Shown: positions 17,565-26,237, counted from the first letter of the stretch. The stretch is DNA of 64,000 nucleotides from Claveliimonas monacensis (GCF_014982975.1 NZ_JADCKL010000010.1:1-64000); one strand, 5' to 3'. Translations and numbers: made by a program. Notes: generated from the sequence alone by a model not told the origin.

Positions 17565-17637
17565 TGGAGCATACGGGACTTGAACCCGTGACCTCCACAC
17601 TGCCAGTGTGGCGCGCTCCCAACTGCGCTAATGCCCC
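17565..17637 (-). tRNA. tRNA-Ala (GGC)
   Basis: Cloverleaf of 73 nt with anticodon loop CTGGCAG (GGC). The acceptor stem carries G3-U70, the alanine identity pair, and discriminator A73. CCA is not encoded; an eight-T run follows directly and should end the transcript. Confidence 0.96.
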
Positions 17638-17669
17638 ATTCAATCATATGAACTCCATTTAATGGAAAA

Positions 17670-17742
17670 AGCTGCCTAGCGGACTTGAACCGCCGACCTC
17701 CGCCTTACCAAGGCGACGCTCTACCTACTGAGCCAAGGCAGC
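17670..17742 (-). tRNA. tRNA-Thr (GGT)
   Basis: 73-nt cloverleaf, anticodon loop TTGGTAA (GGT), acceptor GCTGCCT/AGGCAGC, discriminator U, no encoded CCA. It is upstream of tRNA-Ala with a 32-bp spacer, in one transcript. Confidence 0.96.
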
Positions 17743-17766
17743 ATATATTTCGTAAGCAACATGAAC

Positions 17767-17795
17767 AATATACAATATTAAGACGGACTTGTCAA
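17767..17795 (-). promoter_or_regulatory. Promoter of tRNA-Thr/tRNA-Ala
   Basis: TTGACA (17790-17795), 17-bp spacer, TATATT (17767-17772), 25 bp before tRNA-Thr. Confidence 0.8.
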
Positions 17796-17832
17796 TGACT
17801 TTTTAAAAAAACACAGCATCGGTTTCTGCCTC

Positions 17833-17877
17833 AAAAGTCGGCGGGGCATCCGCTCATTCTCCGGATGCCCTGCTGAC
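17833..17877 (-). terminator. Terminator after the CNNM transporter gene
   Basis: Core 9-bp stem GGGCATCCG/CGGATGCCC extended by GC and GTC/GAC pairs, followed by CTTTTGAG on the minus strand. Confidence 0.75.
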
Positions 17878-17902
17878 CCCTGCAAAAGTCTTGTCCCCGG
17901 TC

Positions 17903-19228
17903 TTATTTTCTCTCCTGGGAGTCCTCTTCCTCTTTTTCCTTCTTCCACACAACCGCTTCCTTGATCCGGTGGTTCTCCACAGCCAGAACACGGATCTCCA
18001 GGTCGTCCGTGCTGCACACAAAGGTCTCTCCATCCTCCGGGATCCGGTCTATGACGCCGCAGACGTAGCCGCCAAACGTATCGTAGTCCTGTGAGGGGAG
18101 CTCGATCCGCAGCTCCTCCGCCACATCCTCCACATCCGCGCCTCCCTGGATGCGCCACTGGTTATCAGAGATCTTCACAATATCATCAGGTTCTTCCTCC
18201 TCGTCCGGCTCGTAGAGGTCTCCAACAAGGGACTCCATCAAGTCGTGGAGGGTGATGATGCCGCTGACACCGCCGTACTCGTCCACCAGCACAGCAAAGT
18301 AGATCCTCTTCTTCTTCATATTCTGGAACAGCGTGTTGGCCTTCATGGTATCCGGCACAAAATAGGCTTTCTCCATGGCATTTGCCATAATGTTTTCACG
18401 GCTCTTGTCCTCAAGCCGGAAATAGTCTTTCGTGTCCAGCACGCCCACAATGTCTTCCTGATTTTCCTTGCACACCGGATAATGGGTGTGTCTGGTGGAG
18501 TGGATGACCGTCTCCCACTCCTTCATATCCTCGTCCAGATACAGGCAGTCCATGTCCACCCTGTGGGTGCAGATCTGTTCCACGGAAATATCGTCAAACT
18601 CGAATACATTGCGGATCATCTCGCTCTCCTCGCTGTCGATATTCCCCTGGGCATTTCCCTCCATAAGGAGCATGCGGATCTCCTCCTCCGTCACCTGCTC
18701 CTCCTCTTCCTCCGGGTTGATGTGCAGGAGACGAAGCACTCCGTTGGTGGATTTGGTCAGCAGGAACACAAGGGGGGCGAACGCCTTGGACACCCCGTAC
18801 AGAAGACCGGACAGCAAAAGGGAGAGCTGCTCCGACTTCTTCATGGCGATACGCTTTGGCACTAGCTCGCCGAACACAAGGCTGAAGTAGGCCAGTATGA
18901 CTGTGATGACAACAAGGGCAACCGTCCGCACGACCCGCTCCGGCACATCCACTCCCATGCTGATGATCCAGTCTGAGAGAGGTCCCGAAAAGCTGTCCGC
19001 CGCAAAGGCACTTCCCAGCTGTCCGGCCAGTGTGATGGCCACCTGGATCGTGGAAAGAAATTTGGCAGGCTGCTCTGTCAATGTGTAGAGATGGCGGGCT
19101 CTCCTGTCTCCGTCCTCCGCCATTTTTTTCAGTTTTGTCTCATTCATGGAGATCACGGCGATCTCCGCGCTTGCGAAGATAGCGTTGAGCGCTATCAGCA
19201 CAACCTGTAAAATCAATGGTCCAACCAT
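17903..19228 (-). CDS. CNNM/CorC-type (HlyC/CorC) divalent-metal transporter
   Basis: 441 aa. Residues 1-190 are a DUF21/CNNM membrane domain with about four helices; about 205-325 contain a pair of CBS domains (QICTHRVDMDCLY, FAVLVDEYGGVSGIITLHDL); the last 95 residues are a CorC_HlyC domain (DYDTFGGYVCG). Family members move Mg2+ or Co2+ and are often annotated as hemolysins. Start has GGAGGAG. The transcript appears to begin with a stable hairpin (see 19283-19340). No signs of damage. Confidence 0.93.
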   Translation of the reverse strand: MVGPLILQVVLIALNAIFASAEIAVISMNETKLKKMAEDGDRRARHLYTLTEQPAKFLSTIQVAITLAGQLGSAFAADSFSGPLSDWIISMGVDVPERVVRTVALVVITVILAYFSLVFGELVPKRIAMKKSEQLSLLLSGLLYGVSKAFAPLVFLLTKSTNGVLRLLHINPEEEEEQVTEEEIRMLLMEGNAQGNIDSEESEMIRNVFEFDDISVEQICTHRVDMDCLYLDEDMKEWETVIHSTRHTHYPVCKENQEDIVGVLDTKDYFRLEDKSRENIMANAMEKAYFVPDTMKANTLFQNMKKKRIYFAVLVDEYGGVSGIITLHDLMESLVGDLYEPDEEEEPDDIVKISDNQWRIQGGADVEDVAEELRIELPSQDYDTFGGYVCGVIDRIPEDGETFVCSTDDLEIRVLAVENHRIKEAVVWKKEKEEEDSQERK

Positions 19229-19538
19229 TCTTTTCTTACTCCTCCTGATTAATCATTCAAACATAAAACATATGGCAAAAGGGTATAACCCACAGGCCCC
19301 GCATCTCAACTGATGCGTGCCTGCAGGCTATACCCCTATCTATTCATGATACCACATGGATTCTTTTTTTCCCGCGCACACAAATATGACGCACACACTG
19401 TCATCTGAAAGCACTTGCACCTTTCAGTGTCACTGTCATCGTCCATGTATGTAATCACACCTTTCTTTTACGCATTTCCCGGTATTTGTCAGATTTATAC
19501 CAGATTGATTAATAAAATATCATACTTCGGGCTGTCTG
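19229..19538 (-). promoter_or_regulatory. 310-bp gap with two structured segments
   Basis: Between the sigH stop and the CNNM start. At 19388-19443 GACG/CGTC ends enclose a CTGAAAG/CTTTCAG hairpin and two direct copies of ACTGTCATC. Then an extended -10 (TGGTATCAT on the minus strand) is followed by a long near-continuous hairpin (about 19283-19340) with a TATACCC/GGGTATA base and a GATGCG/CGCATC tip, ending in TTTT. It does not match a riboswitch class I can recall (M-box, yybP-ykoY and NiCo were considered). Confidence 0.4.
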
Positions 19539-20165
19539 TCAATCTTTCTCCTGCTCGTTCTGTATGATCTTCTCTGTCTTAGCCTTGATCCTCTGGATCG
19601 CATTGTCCACTGTCTTGGGACTTTTATCCAGCAGTCTGGCGATGGTCCGGTAGTCTGTTCCCATGAGATGCAGGTAGAGGACCCTCCTCTCCAGATCGCT
19701 CAGAGCGCCCTCCAGCTCCTCCTCGATCCTTCTTGCATTCTCCTTGCCCAGAAAGGCCTGCTCCGGATCGCTCTCCCGGCCGGCCTGGATGGTGTCCATC
19801 AGCTTGGCACCCTCCCCCTCCTCCGGGTTCTCCTTCTCGTAGAAGGATATATAAGAATTCAGGGGACTGTGCTTCTTTCTCCTGGACGCCTCTATGGCCG
19901 TGTAGAGCTGTCTTCTCACGCACAGCCTGGCAAAACTGTAAAAAGACGCCTCCTGCTCCAGGTCATAATCCTGGACTGCTTTGAAAAGGCCTATCATTCC
20001 CTCCTGGATCAGATCATCGTTCTCTCCTCCCAGGAGATACATGGCTTTGGCTTCCTTCTTTACAAGTCCTTTATATTTCTCCATCAGGTAGTCCGTGATC
20101 GCCCGGTCTCCCTCCCGGAGCCTGCGTATCAGCTGTTCATCTGTCATCTGTTCATACTGGGGCAT
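19539..20165 (-). CDS. sigH: RNA polymerase sigma factor SigH
   Basis: 208 aa, Spo0H-type sigma-70 factor that in spore formers directs early sporulation and transition-state genes. Region 2 is clear (GGENDDLIQEGMIGLFKAV, then the SFARLCVRRQLYTAIE segment), and region 4 carries an HTH (YRTIARLLDKSPKTVDNAI). KKHSPLNSY is the usual SigH block. Start at 20165 has GGAAAGGAAG upstream; a longer frame into the rlmB 3' region lacks homology. It lies 37 bp after rlmB at the end of the cysteine T-box operon. The yacP gene often found between rlmB and sigH is absent. Confidence 0.94.
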   Translation of the reverse strand: MPQYEQMTDEQLIRRLREGDRAITDYLMEKYKGLVKKEAKAMYLLGGENDDLIQEGMIGLFKAVQDYDLEQEASFYSFARLCVRRQLYTAIEASRRKKHSPLNSYISFYEKENPEEGEGAKLMDTIQAGRESDPEQAFLGKENARRIEEELEGALSDLERRVLYLHLMGTDYRTIARLLDKSPKTVDNAIQRIKAKTEKIIQNEQEKD

Positions 20166-20202
20166 ACTCGCGCTTCCTTTCCTGATCCTGCTATTTTTGC
20201 CT

Positions 20203-20958
20203 CTATGACATCCGCTGCCGTACGATCTCGTAGGCCAGGACTCCCGCTGCCACCGACGCATTCAGGGAGTCAATATCTCCCTTCATGGGGATGGATGCTG
20301 TGAAATCGCAGTTCTCTTTCACCAGACGTCCCACGCCCTCACCTTCATTTCCAATGACCAGGCCGATGGGGCCTTTCAGGTCCAGGTTGTACATCAGCTC
20401 TCCATCCATGTCCGCGCACACGAACCACAGGCCTTCCTCCTTCAGCTCCTGCATGGTGCGGGCCAGATTCGTGACCTTTGCCACCGGCGTGTAGTTCACT
20501 GCTCCCGCGGAAGTCCGGGCCACTGTGGCCGTCAGTCCCACCGCCCGGCGCTTGGGGATGATGACCCCGTGGGCCCCGGCCAGGTTGGCAGTCCGGATGA
20601 TGGCCCCCAGATTGTGGGGATCCTCCACATTGTCGAGAAGGATAAGGAAGGGGGCCTCCCCCCTGCTCCTTGCCAGCTCAAGCATATCCTCCACCTGCGC
20701 GTATTCCCAGGCCGCAGCGTGGGCGATCACTCCCTGGTGATGCCCTGTCTCTGAGAGCTGTCCCAGGCGCTCCCTGGAGACAAACTGGATGATGGTGTCG
20801 TGTTTTCTGGCCTCCCGCAGGATGGTCTGCACAGGCCCGTCCTTGCAGCCGACCTGGACAAACAGCTTGTCAATGGTCTTTCCGGACCGGAAAGCCTCCA
20901 GAACCGCATTTCTCCCTTCTATCACCGTGCTGTTTTTCTCTGTCTCTCTCTCTTTCAT
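20203..20958 (-). CDS. rlmB: 23S rRNA 2'-O-methyltransferase, TrmH/RlmB family
   Basis: 251 aa SpoU/TrmH methyltransferase that methylates a guanosine ribose in 23S rRNA. An N-terminal substrate-binding domain (residues 11-75) is followed by the knotted SPOUT domain with DNVEDPHNLGAIIRTA near 110, LVIGNEGEGVG and SLNASVAAGV at the C-terminus, all cofactor-knot motifs. Its start overlaps the mrnC stop by 4 bp (ATGA). Confidence 0.95.
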   Translation of the reverse strand: MKERETEKNSTVIEGRNAVLEAFRSGKTIDKLFVQVGCKDGPVQTILREARKHDTIIQFVSRERLGQLSETGHHQGVIAHAAAWEYAQVEDMLELARSRGEAPFLILLDNVEDPHNLGAIIRTANLAGAHGVIIPKRRAVGLTATVARTSAGAVNYTPVAKVTNLARTMQELKEEGLWFVCADMDGELMYNLDLKGPIGLVIGNEGEGVGRLVKENCDFTASIPMKGDIDSLNASVAAGVLAYEIVRQRMS

Positions 20959-21467
20959 CGCTCTTCCTCTTTATCTTCATGGCCGGCCATTTCAAAGCCG
21001 CCTTCTGCCAGCTCCCCATACTCCAGACTCTCAAGTCCGGTCCGGATCAGGCTGAGCATCCTCTCCCACTCTTTCTCCAGATAGAGATATCCCATCAGCG
21101 CCTCAAATCCGGTGGCCCTCCTGTAATCTGTCACAGACTGGTTCTTTGCCGGAGATACGCTCTTGGCATTTCTCCCTCTCTTGTAGACCGCGTGCTCCTC
21201 CTCTGTCAGAAGACCCTGGAGAGTGCGCATCATCCTGGACTGGGCAGAGGCCTGCACAAGAGAGCTGGTCATCCTGTGCAGCTGGTTCACAGGCCGGTTC
21301 CCCCTGCTGATCACAAGGGTCTTGATGACAAGGTCATAGATGCTGTCACCGATGTAGGCCAGCGTGAGAGGCGAATACTCCCGGATATCCACCTCCTCCA
21401 TATGGAAGACCTGGCTCATATACTCCTCAAACTGCCACTGCACTTTCTGTTCTACGCTCTTTTCCAT
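20955..21467 (-). CDS. mrnC: Mini-ribonuclease 3
   Basis: 170 aa. An RNase III catalytic domain without the double-stranded RNA-binding domain. Metal-site acidic residues are visible in YIGDSIYD (Asp41 and Asp45) and FEALMGYLYL (Glu122). It matures 23S rRNA precursors in Firmicutes. It overlaps cysS by 16 bp and rlmB by 4 bp, a tightly packed operon. Confidence 0.95.
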   Translation of the reverse strand: MEKSVEQKVQWQFEEYMSQVFHMEEVDIREYSPLTLAYIGDSIYDLVIKTLVISRGNRPVNQLHRMTSSLVQASAQSRMMRTLQGLLTEEEHAVYKRGRNAKSVSPAKNQSVTDYRRATGFEALMGYLYLEKEWERMLSLIRTGLESLEYGELAEGGFEMAGHEDKEEER

Positions 21468-22858
21468 TTTACACCTTCACGCGTATCCTCAAGGATAATG
21501 CCCTTGGCTGCCAGCTCATCCCGGATGGCGTCCGCCCGCGCAAAATCTTTTGCCTTTCTGGCTGCCTGCCTCTCCTCGATGAGAGCCTCAATATCTCCGT
21601 CCAGCATCTGGGCTTCTTTCACCACGATCAGCCCCAGCACATCGCAGAGCTTCTCCAGGACTGCAAGGAGCGCTCCTGCGAACTCGGCTGAGCTTTCCTC
21701 TCCCGCTGTGGTGTTGCAGTATTTCACAAGGTCGAACACAGACGCGATGGCATCTGCCGTGTTGAAGTCATCGTCCATGGCCTTCTCAAATGCCTTTACA
21801 TACTCATCTGTCCTGGCCAGAGCCGCTTTCTCCTCCTCAGACATAGCGGAGGTCTTGGCATTTTCGCCCAGATATTTCAGATTTTCTGCCGCGTTCACGA
21901 TCCTCTCCAGCCCGTTTTTGGAGGCCTCCATCAGATCAGCGCTGAAATTCAAGGGGCTTCTGTAGTGGGCGCTGAGCATGAAGAAGCGGAGCACCTGCAG
22001 GTCATACTGCTCGCTGATCTCGCGGACTGTCCGGAAATTGCCCAGCGACTTGCTCATCTTATGGTTGTCAATATTCAGGAATGCATTGTGCATCCAGTAT
22101 TTTGCAAATGTCTTTCCGTTTGCCGCCTCACTCTGGGCGATCTCATTTTCGTGGTGCGGGAATACCAGATCCTCCCCACCTGCGTGGATGTCGATCTGCT
22201 CTCCGAGATATTTCTTTGACATGACAGAGCACTCGATATGCCATCCCGGGCGACCGTCGCTCCAGGGTGACTCCCAGGCCGGCTCTCCTTCTTTCTTCGG
22301 CTTCCAGAGCACGAAATCCAGGGGATCTTCCTTCTCATCCTCGCCGCTGACCAGCAGTGTCCTGTTGCCGGAGCGCAGGTCATCCAGATTTTTGTGGGAC
22401 AGTTTTCCATACTCTTTGAACTGTCTTGTCCGGAAATACACGGTTCCGTTCTTCTCATAGGCATAGCCCTTGTCGATGAGCTGCTGAATCATCTCCACCA
22501 TGCCGCAGATCTCCTCTGTGGCGAGGGGGTTTTTTGTGGCCGGCAGGATATTCATGCCATCCATGTCCTTCCGGCACTCTTCGATATATCTCTTGGAGAT
22601 CTCGTCTGCGGACACACCCTCCTCGATCGCTCTTTTGATGATCTTGTCGTCCACGTCCGTGAAATTGGACACAAAGTTCACATCATAGCCCTTGTACTGG
22701 AAGTATCTCCTGACTGTGTCAAACACGATCATGGGCCTTGCATTTCCGATGTGGATCAGATTGTAGACCGTAGGCCCGCAGACATACATCTTGACTTTTC
22801 CTTCCTCCAGCGGGATAAATTCTTCTTTTGTCCTTGTCATAGTGTTAAACAGTTTCAT
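21452..22858 (-). CDS. cysS: Cysteinyl-tRNA synthetase
   Basis: 468 aa. Class I signatures HIGN (36-39) and KMSKS (in KMSKSLGNF) are intact. Zinc ligands are expected from Cys27, the Cys of the HIECSVMSKK segment, and His/Glu of HHENEIAQSEA. It overlaps the cysE end by 14 bp and mrnC by 16 bp. Controlled with cysE by the upstream T-box. Confidence 0.97.
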   Translation of the reverse strand: MKLFNTMTRTKEEFIPLEEGKVKMYVCGPTVYNLIHIGNARPMIVFDTVRRYFQYKGYDVNFVSNFTDVDDKIIKRAIEEGVSADEISKRYIEECRKDMDGMNILPATKNPLATEEICGMVEMIQQLIDKGYAYEKNGTVYFRTRQFKEYGKLSHKNLDDLRSGNRTLLVSGEDEKEDPLDFVLWKPKKEGEPAWESPWSDGRPGWHIECSVMSKKYLGEQIDIHAGGEDLVFPHHENEIAQSEAANGKTFAKYWMHNAFLNIDNHKMSKSLGNFRTVREISEQYDLQVLRFFMLSAHYRSPLNFSADLMEASKNGLERIVNAAENLKYLGENAKTSAMSEEEKAALARTDEYVKAFEKAMDDDFNTADAIASVFDLVKYCNTTAGEESSAEFAGALLAVLEKLCDVLGLIVVKEAQMLDGDIEALIEERQAARKAKDFARADAIRDELAAKGIILEDTREGVKWKRA

Positions 22859-23555
22859 GTGGTTCCTCCTTAATTTCTTCCATCTCTATAGTATTGTCTT
22901 TCATGCATCTCATATGCTTCTCCAGCTCGCGCAGCTCTGTCTTCAGGCGCATGTTGTCCTTCTGCAGTTCGCGGATATCGTTGCTCACCGGGTCAGGCAG
23001 ATGTACCTGGTCCATGTCCTCCCTGGGGATCTTCTGGTCTCCCATCTTCACGATGCGCCCCGGAACGCCCACCACTGTACAGTTGGGCGGCACTTCCTTG
23101 AGCACTACTGCTCCGGCGCCGATCTTGGAGTTCTCACCGATGGTAAAAGATCCCAGGATCTTGGCTCCGGCGCTGACCATGACATTGTCTTTGAGCGTCG
23201 GGTGGCGTTTTCCCTTTTCCTTTCCTGTGCCCCCCAGAGTCACTCCCTGGTAGAGGGTCACATTGTTCCCGATGATGGTGGTCTCGCCTATGATGACACC
23301 GGTCCCGTGGTCAATGAAGAGCCCCTTCCCGATCCTGGCACCGGGGTGTATCTCAATCCCCGTCTTCCTGGCTGCCCGCTGGGATACCCATCTGGCCAGG
23401 AAATAATGCTTCTTCCTGTACAGTCTGTGGGCCACCCGGTAACTTAAGATCACTTTAAAACTCGGGTAGAGAAACACTTCCCAGTTGGATTTGATCGCCG
23501 GATCCCTCTCCCGGATAACCTGAATCTCTTCCCGTATATATTTCACAAGTCCCAT
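22845..23555 (-). CDS. cysE: Serine O-acetyltransferase
   Basis: 236 aa. Makes O-acetylserine for cysteine synthesis from serine and acetyl-CoA. The N-terminal helical domain (DPAIKSNWEVFLYPSFK) precedes a left-handed beta-helix with hexapeptide repeats (IHPGARIGKGLFIDHGTGVIIGE and onward). The C-terminal 60 residues form a probable coiled coil. First gene after the cysteine T-box terminator. Confidence 0.95.
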   Translation of the reverse strand: MGLVKYIREEIQVIRERDPAIKSNWEVFLYPSFKVILSYRVAHRLYRKKHYFLARWVSQRAARKTGIEIHPGARIGKGLFIDHGTGVIIGETTIIGNNVTLYQGVTLGGTGKEKGKRHPTLKDNVMVSAGAKILGSFTIGENSKIGAGAVVLKEVPPNCTVVGVPGRIVKMGDQKIPREDMDQVHLPDPVSNDIRELQKDNMRLKTELRELEKHMRCMKDNTIEMEEIKEEPHETV

Positions 23556-23670
23556 GCGTATCCTTTCCTTTCTTTTTATTTTCCGCCCGGCCTATCCCAC
23601 ACGCTGCAGCGCGCCTCTTCAGCCGGAGTTTTCTTTATACAGGCAGGTACGAAGAACTTTCCCGGAACAT

Positions 23671-23960
23671 AAAAAACGTCTCTTACACAATGCCATGTAA
23701 GAGACGAATGATGATCCGTGGTTCCACTCTTTTTGAGAACACCCGCCTGCCCCTGGCATGCACAGCTGCTCTCCACTTTCTGGCTGATAACGCCCGCCCT
23801 GGCGTACCCGGCTAATCAGGGCGGCTCTCCTGCCGTCTTCCTTTCGCCGGATCAACTCCCGGATGCACTTCACATCGAGCTCGCCCGGAACTGCTTTCAG
23901 CCGGTGACAGTTCCTCTCTGATGGCTCCCTTCCATGTTACTCTTTCCGTTCTCCGTTTTT
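23671..23960 (-). promoter_or_regulatory. Cysteine T-box riboswitch
   Basis: Leader of the cysE operon. The T-box core (GAGTGGAACCACG, 23717-23729) is followed by a rho-independent terminator (GTCTCTTACA stem and TTTTTT, 23671-23706). The bulge UGGA ends in A, which pairs with U73 of tRNA-Cys. In stem I a specifier UGC (Cys) lies at 23865-23867 in the GAAGTGCATC context, after an upper hairpin with GGAACTG/CAGTTCC arms. Uncharged tRNA-Cys should stabilise the antiterminator and switch on cysE, cysS and genes behind them. Confidence 0.93.
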
Positions 23961-23975
23961 ACCGCTATAGATACT

Positions 23976-24004
23976 ATAGTATGTGAAAAGACGGAATTTG
24001 TCAA
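23976..24004 (-). promoter_or_regulatory. Promoter of the T-box cysE operon
   Basis: TTGACA (23999-24004), 17-bp spacer, TACTAT (23976-23981), directly upstream of T-box stem I. Confidence 0.8.
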
Positions 24005-24037
24005 CCTCCGCCATGCAGAGTTTTTCTCTTTCCCCTG

Positions 24038-25036
24038 TCACACCACCTCATTCAGGTAAATAGGGGACAGCGGAACGATCTTTCTCAGCTCTTCCTTCAT
24101 TCTCTCTGTCACAGTGACGCCGGGCTCCCTCTCGATCTCGTCCGGAGACACACTGCCAAACACCAGCTTTGTCAGGGCCTCCACCGTCAAAGTCCCCTCG
24201 CTGTTCTCCGGCTTTCCCTCCATAAGCATCACGCCCGAAAACTCCGTCCCGGTCAGCATGAACACCTGGTTGTTCTCCGGGATAAGGGGATCTGTCACCC
24301 GAAAGCACACCGCAGTCAGATAGTTCAGCTCCAAAAGGAGCAAAAGCCGCCTGACATTTACCGGCCGCACCATGATCTTCGGCCTGTCCTTTGAAGTCTG
24401 GGGCACCGCAGGCAGACAGTCCACGATCTGCCCGTCCTTCTCGCAGATCATCAGACAGCCGCCGTCGCTCTCGTATTCCCGGATCAGCCTCTCATAGTAA
24501 GCCTCGTCCCGCTTTGCGTAGACTTTTGCGCGTCCCCTCAGGCTCTTCTCAGCCGCAGCTCCTATCCGGGTACCGTCTCCCGGGGCTGCCCTCTTTGCGC
24601 TCCATTCTTCAGGAAGATTTCCCTCCCCCTCAAAACAGCGCTGCTCCTGCTCATACACGGTAGAAAAACCGTGGGGAAGATAGATCTCCTCCGCCGCCGG
24701 CATAAGGAATGTGAAGGGCTCTCCTGCCTGATACATGTCCCCAAGCGCTGTCCTGATAAGGGCTGCCATATAGCCTCTCTTCCGGTATTCTTTTTCCGTA
24801 GCCACCGCCACAATGTAGTGGGAGGGCTCTTCCTTTCCGTTTACCATCAAGGTGTAGGGATTGAGGTGCAGCATAGCACGCACGGCCCCGTCCTCCTCCA
24901 CTACATAGATGGTGTTGTCCTTTGTCTTTTCTGTATAATAGTAATCCACAAACGAAACGCTGTCTTCAGAGAAAATCTCCTCATACAGCTTTCGGGTCTT
25001 TCCTTTTTCTGCATCGCTGATCTTTCTGATCTGCAT
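24038..25036 (-). CDS. GNAT acetyltransferase, Eis-like architecture
   Basis: 332 aa. Residues 1-125 form a GNAT domain with the acetyl-CoA loop in VATEKEYRKRGYMAALI. A second, degenerate GNAT-like part and a C-terminal SCP2-like region (about 225-325) match the Eis/enhanced intracellular survival type organisation. Substrate unknown. It lies 21 bp after ispF, so it is probably the last gene of the small operon starting at 25954. Confidence 0.8.
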   Translation of the reverse strand: MQIRKISDAEKGKTRKLYEEIFSEDSVSFVDYYYTEKTKDNTIYVVEEDGAVRAMLHLNPYTLMVNGKEEPSHYIVAVATEKEYRKRGYMAALIRTALGDMYQAGEPFTFLMPAAEEIYLPHGFSTVYEQEQRCFEGEGNLPEEWSAKRAAPGDGTRIGAAAEKSLRGRAKVYAKRDEAYYERLIREYESDGGCLMICEKDGQIVDCLPAVPQTSKDRPKIMVRPVNVRRLLLLLELNYLTAVCFRVTDPLIPENNQVFMLTGTEFSGVMLMEGKPENSEGTLTVEALTKLVFGSVSPDEIEREPGVTVTERMKEELRKIVPLSPIYLNEVV

Positions 25037-25057
25037 CTTCCTTCACCTGTCTTCTGT

Positions 25058-25627
25058 CTATCGTTCTTTTGCCCGCGGGCAGCCGCTGCAGGTGGCGCAC
25101 CCGTCTCCAGGCTGTCCGCCTTCCTCGGGAAGCCGGGGCTCATAACTGTAATTTTCCACCGTCTCAAGGCAGGCAGCCGCCTGGGCTGCGATCCCCTCGC
25201 CGCTCCCTGTAAAGCCAAGCCCTTCTTCTGTGGTGGCCTTTATATTGACCTGGTCCTTGCGGATGCCGAGAGTCTCCGCCACATTGTCCCTCATCTGTTC
25301 GATATAGGGGGCCAGCTTCGGGCGCTGGGCGATCACCGTGGCGTCAATATTTCCGATCACATAGAGTTCCTCTTCCACCAGCTCTCCCACTCTCTCCAGG
25401 AGCTTCAGGCTGGAAGCCCCTCTGTATACCTCGTCTGTGTCGGGGAAATGATTTCCGATATCCCCCAGGGCCGCTGCTCCCAGCAGGGCATCCATAATGG
25501 CGTGAAGGAGGACATCCGCATCAGAATGTCCCAGAAGCCCTTTTTCATAGGGAATCTCCACGCCTCCCAGTATCAGCTTCCTGTCCTCTGCCAGTCTGTG
25601 TACGTCATAGCCTGTTCCAATCCTCAT
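25058..25627 (-). CDS. ispF: 2-C-methyl-D-erythritol 2,4-cyclodiphosphate synthase with Cys tail
   Basis: 189 aa; the usual length is about 157-160. Acts in the non-mevalonate isoprenoid pathway. Metal ligands Asp8, His10 and His42 (GHSDAD) are in place, and the family core ends near residue 158. The extra 30 residues end in a C-x2-C-x2-C motif (Cys177, Cys180, Cys183). The reading frame is continuous, so this is not an obvious frameshift. Starts 3 bp after the upstream gene. Confidence 0.95.
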   Translation of the reverse strand: MRIGTGYDVHRLAEDRKLILGGVEIPYEKGLLGHSDADVLLHAIMDALLGAAALGDIGNHFPDTDEVYRGASSLKLLERVGELVEEELYVIGNIDATVIAQRPKLAPYIEQMRDNVAETLGIRKDQVNIKATTEEGLGFTGSGEGIAAQAAACLETVENYSYEPRLPEEGGQPGDGCATCSGCPRAKER

Positions 25628-25630
25628 CCT

Positions 25631-25954
25631 CTATTCCCCGCTTTCTTCTTTATCCTGGAGCTGTTTTTCAACCTGCTCCTTTCCTGACTCCTCCTCGATC
25701 TCATCGATCTCCTGCTGCATATCCTCGTCAGCTGCAATCTCTTCCTCCGACGTTTCCTCCACCGGCTTTGTCATATTTCTGATAGCAAAGACGATCAGCC
25801 CCACACCAAACACCGCAAAGAGCACGCCTGCCACGACAAAGCCGATATATCCTTCCGGCTTCTGGTTCAGGACATCCATAACAAGCTGCACGCCTGTGTA
25901 GGTGAGATATCCTCCCACAATGATCCAGATCCAGTCTCTCGTTTTTCCATTCAT
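25631..25954 (-). CDS. Small membrane protein with acidic tail
   Basis: 107 aa, unrecognised. Two transmembrane helices (about 8-29 and 36-60) are followed by a strongly acidic Glu/Asp/Gln-rich coil. Start has AAGGAG. It precedes ispF with a 3-bp gap and is probably cotranscribed. Function unknown. Confidence 0.75.
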   Translation of the reverse strand: MNGKTRDWIWIIVGGYLTYTGVQLVMDVLNQKPEGYIGFVVAGVLFAVFGVGLIVFAIRNMTKPVEETSEEEIAADEDMQQEIDEIEEESGKEQVEKQLQDKEESGE

Positions 25955-26042
25955 AGTATTCGCTCCTTCATTTTTTCATATGTACAAGTATATAATTATC
26001 ACATCGAGCTTGTCAATGAGAGGGATTGCCGCAAGGCAAAAA

Positions 26043-26078
26043 TAAACGGCGCCGGAAGTTTTCCGACACCGTTTTCTG
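26043..26078 (-). terminator. Terminator of the tRNA-Val/tRNA-Met transcript
   Basis: 14-bp stem (26044-26057 with 26061-26074, two G-U pairs) followed by TATTTTTG on the minus strand, just after tRNA-Met. Confidence 0.85.
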
Positions 26079-26082
26079 GGAG

Positions 26083-26156
26083 TAGCGGGAACTGGATTCG
26101 AACCAGCGACACTACGGGTATGAACCGTATGCTCTAGCCAACTGAGCTATCCCGCC
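26083..26156 (-). tRNA. tRNA-Met (CAT), probably elongator
   Basis: 74-nt cloverleaf, anticodon loop TTCATAC. Acceptor GGCGGGA/TCCCGCT gives a G-U first pair, so it lacks the C1-A72 mismatch expected of an initiator. A tRNA-Ile2 with lysidine-modified CAT cannot be fully excluded. CCA not encoded. Confidence 0.9.
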
Positions 26157-26164
26157 ATATGATA

Positions 26165-26237
26165 TGGGGCCTATAGGGCTCGAACCTATGACCCTCTGCT
26201 TGTAAGGCAGATGCTCTCCCAGCTGAGCTAAGACCCC
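26165..26237 (-). tRNA. tRNA-Val (TAC)
   Basis: 73-nt cloverleaf, anticodon loop CTTACAA (TAC), acceptor GGGGTCT/AGGCCCC, discriminator A, no encoded CCA. Upstream partner of tRNA-Met, 8 bp apart. Confidence 0.96.

Noticed and set aside
26083-26156. Initiator tRNA-fMet
   Set aside because: First acceptor pair is G-U, not the C-A mismatch of initiators.
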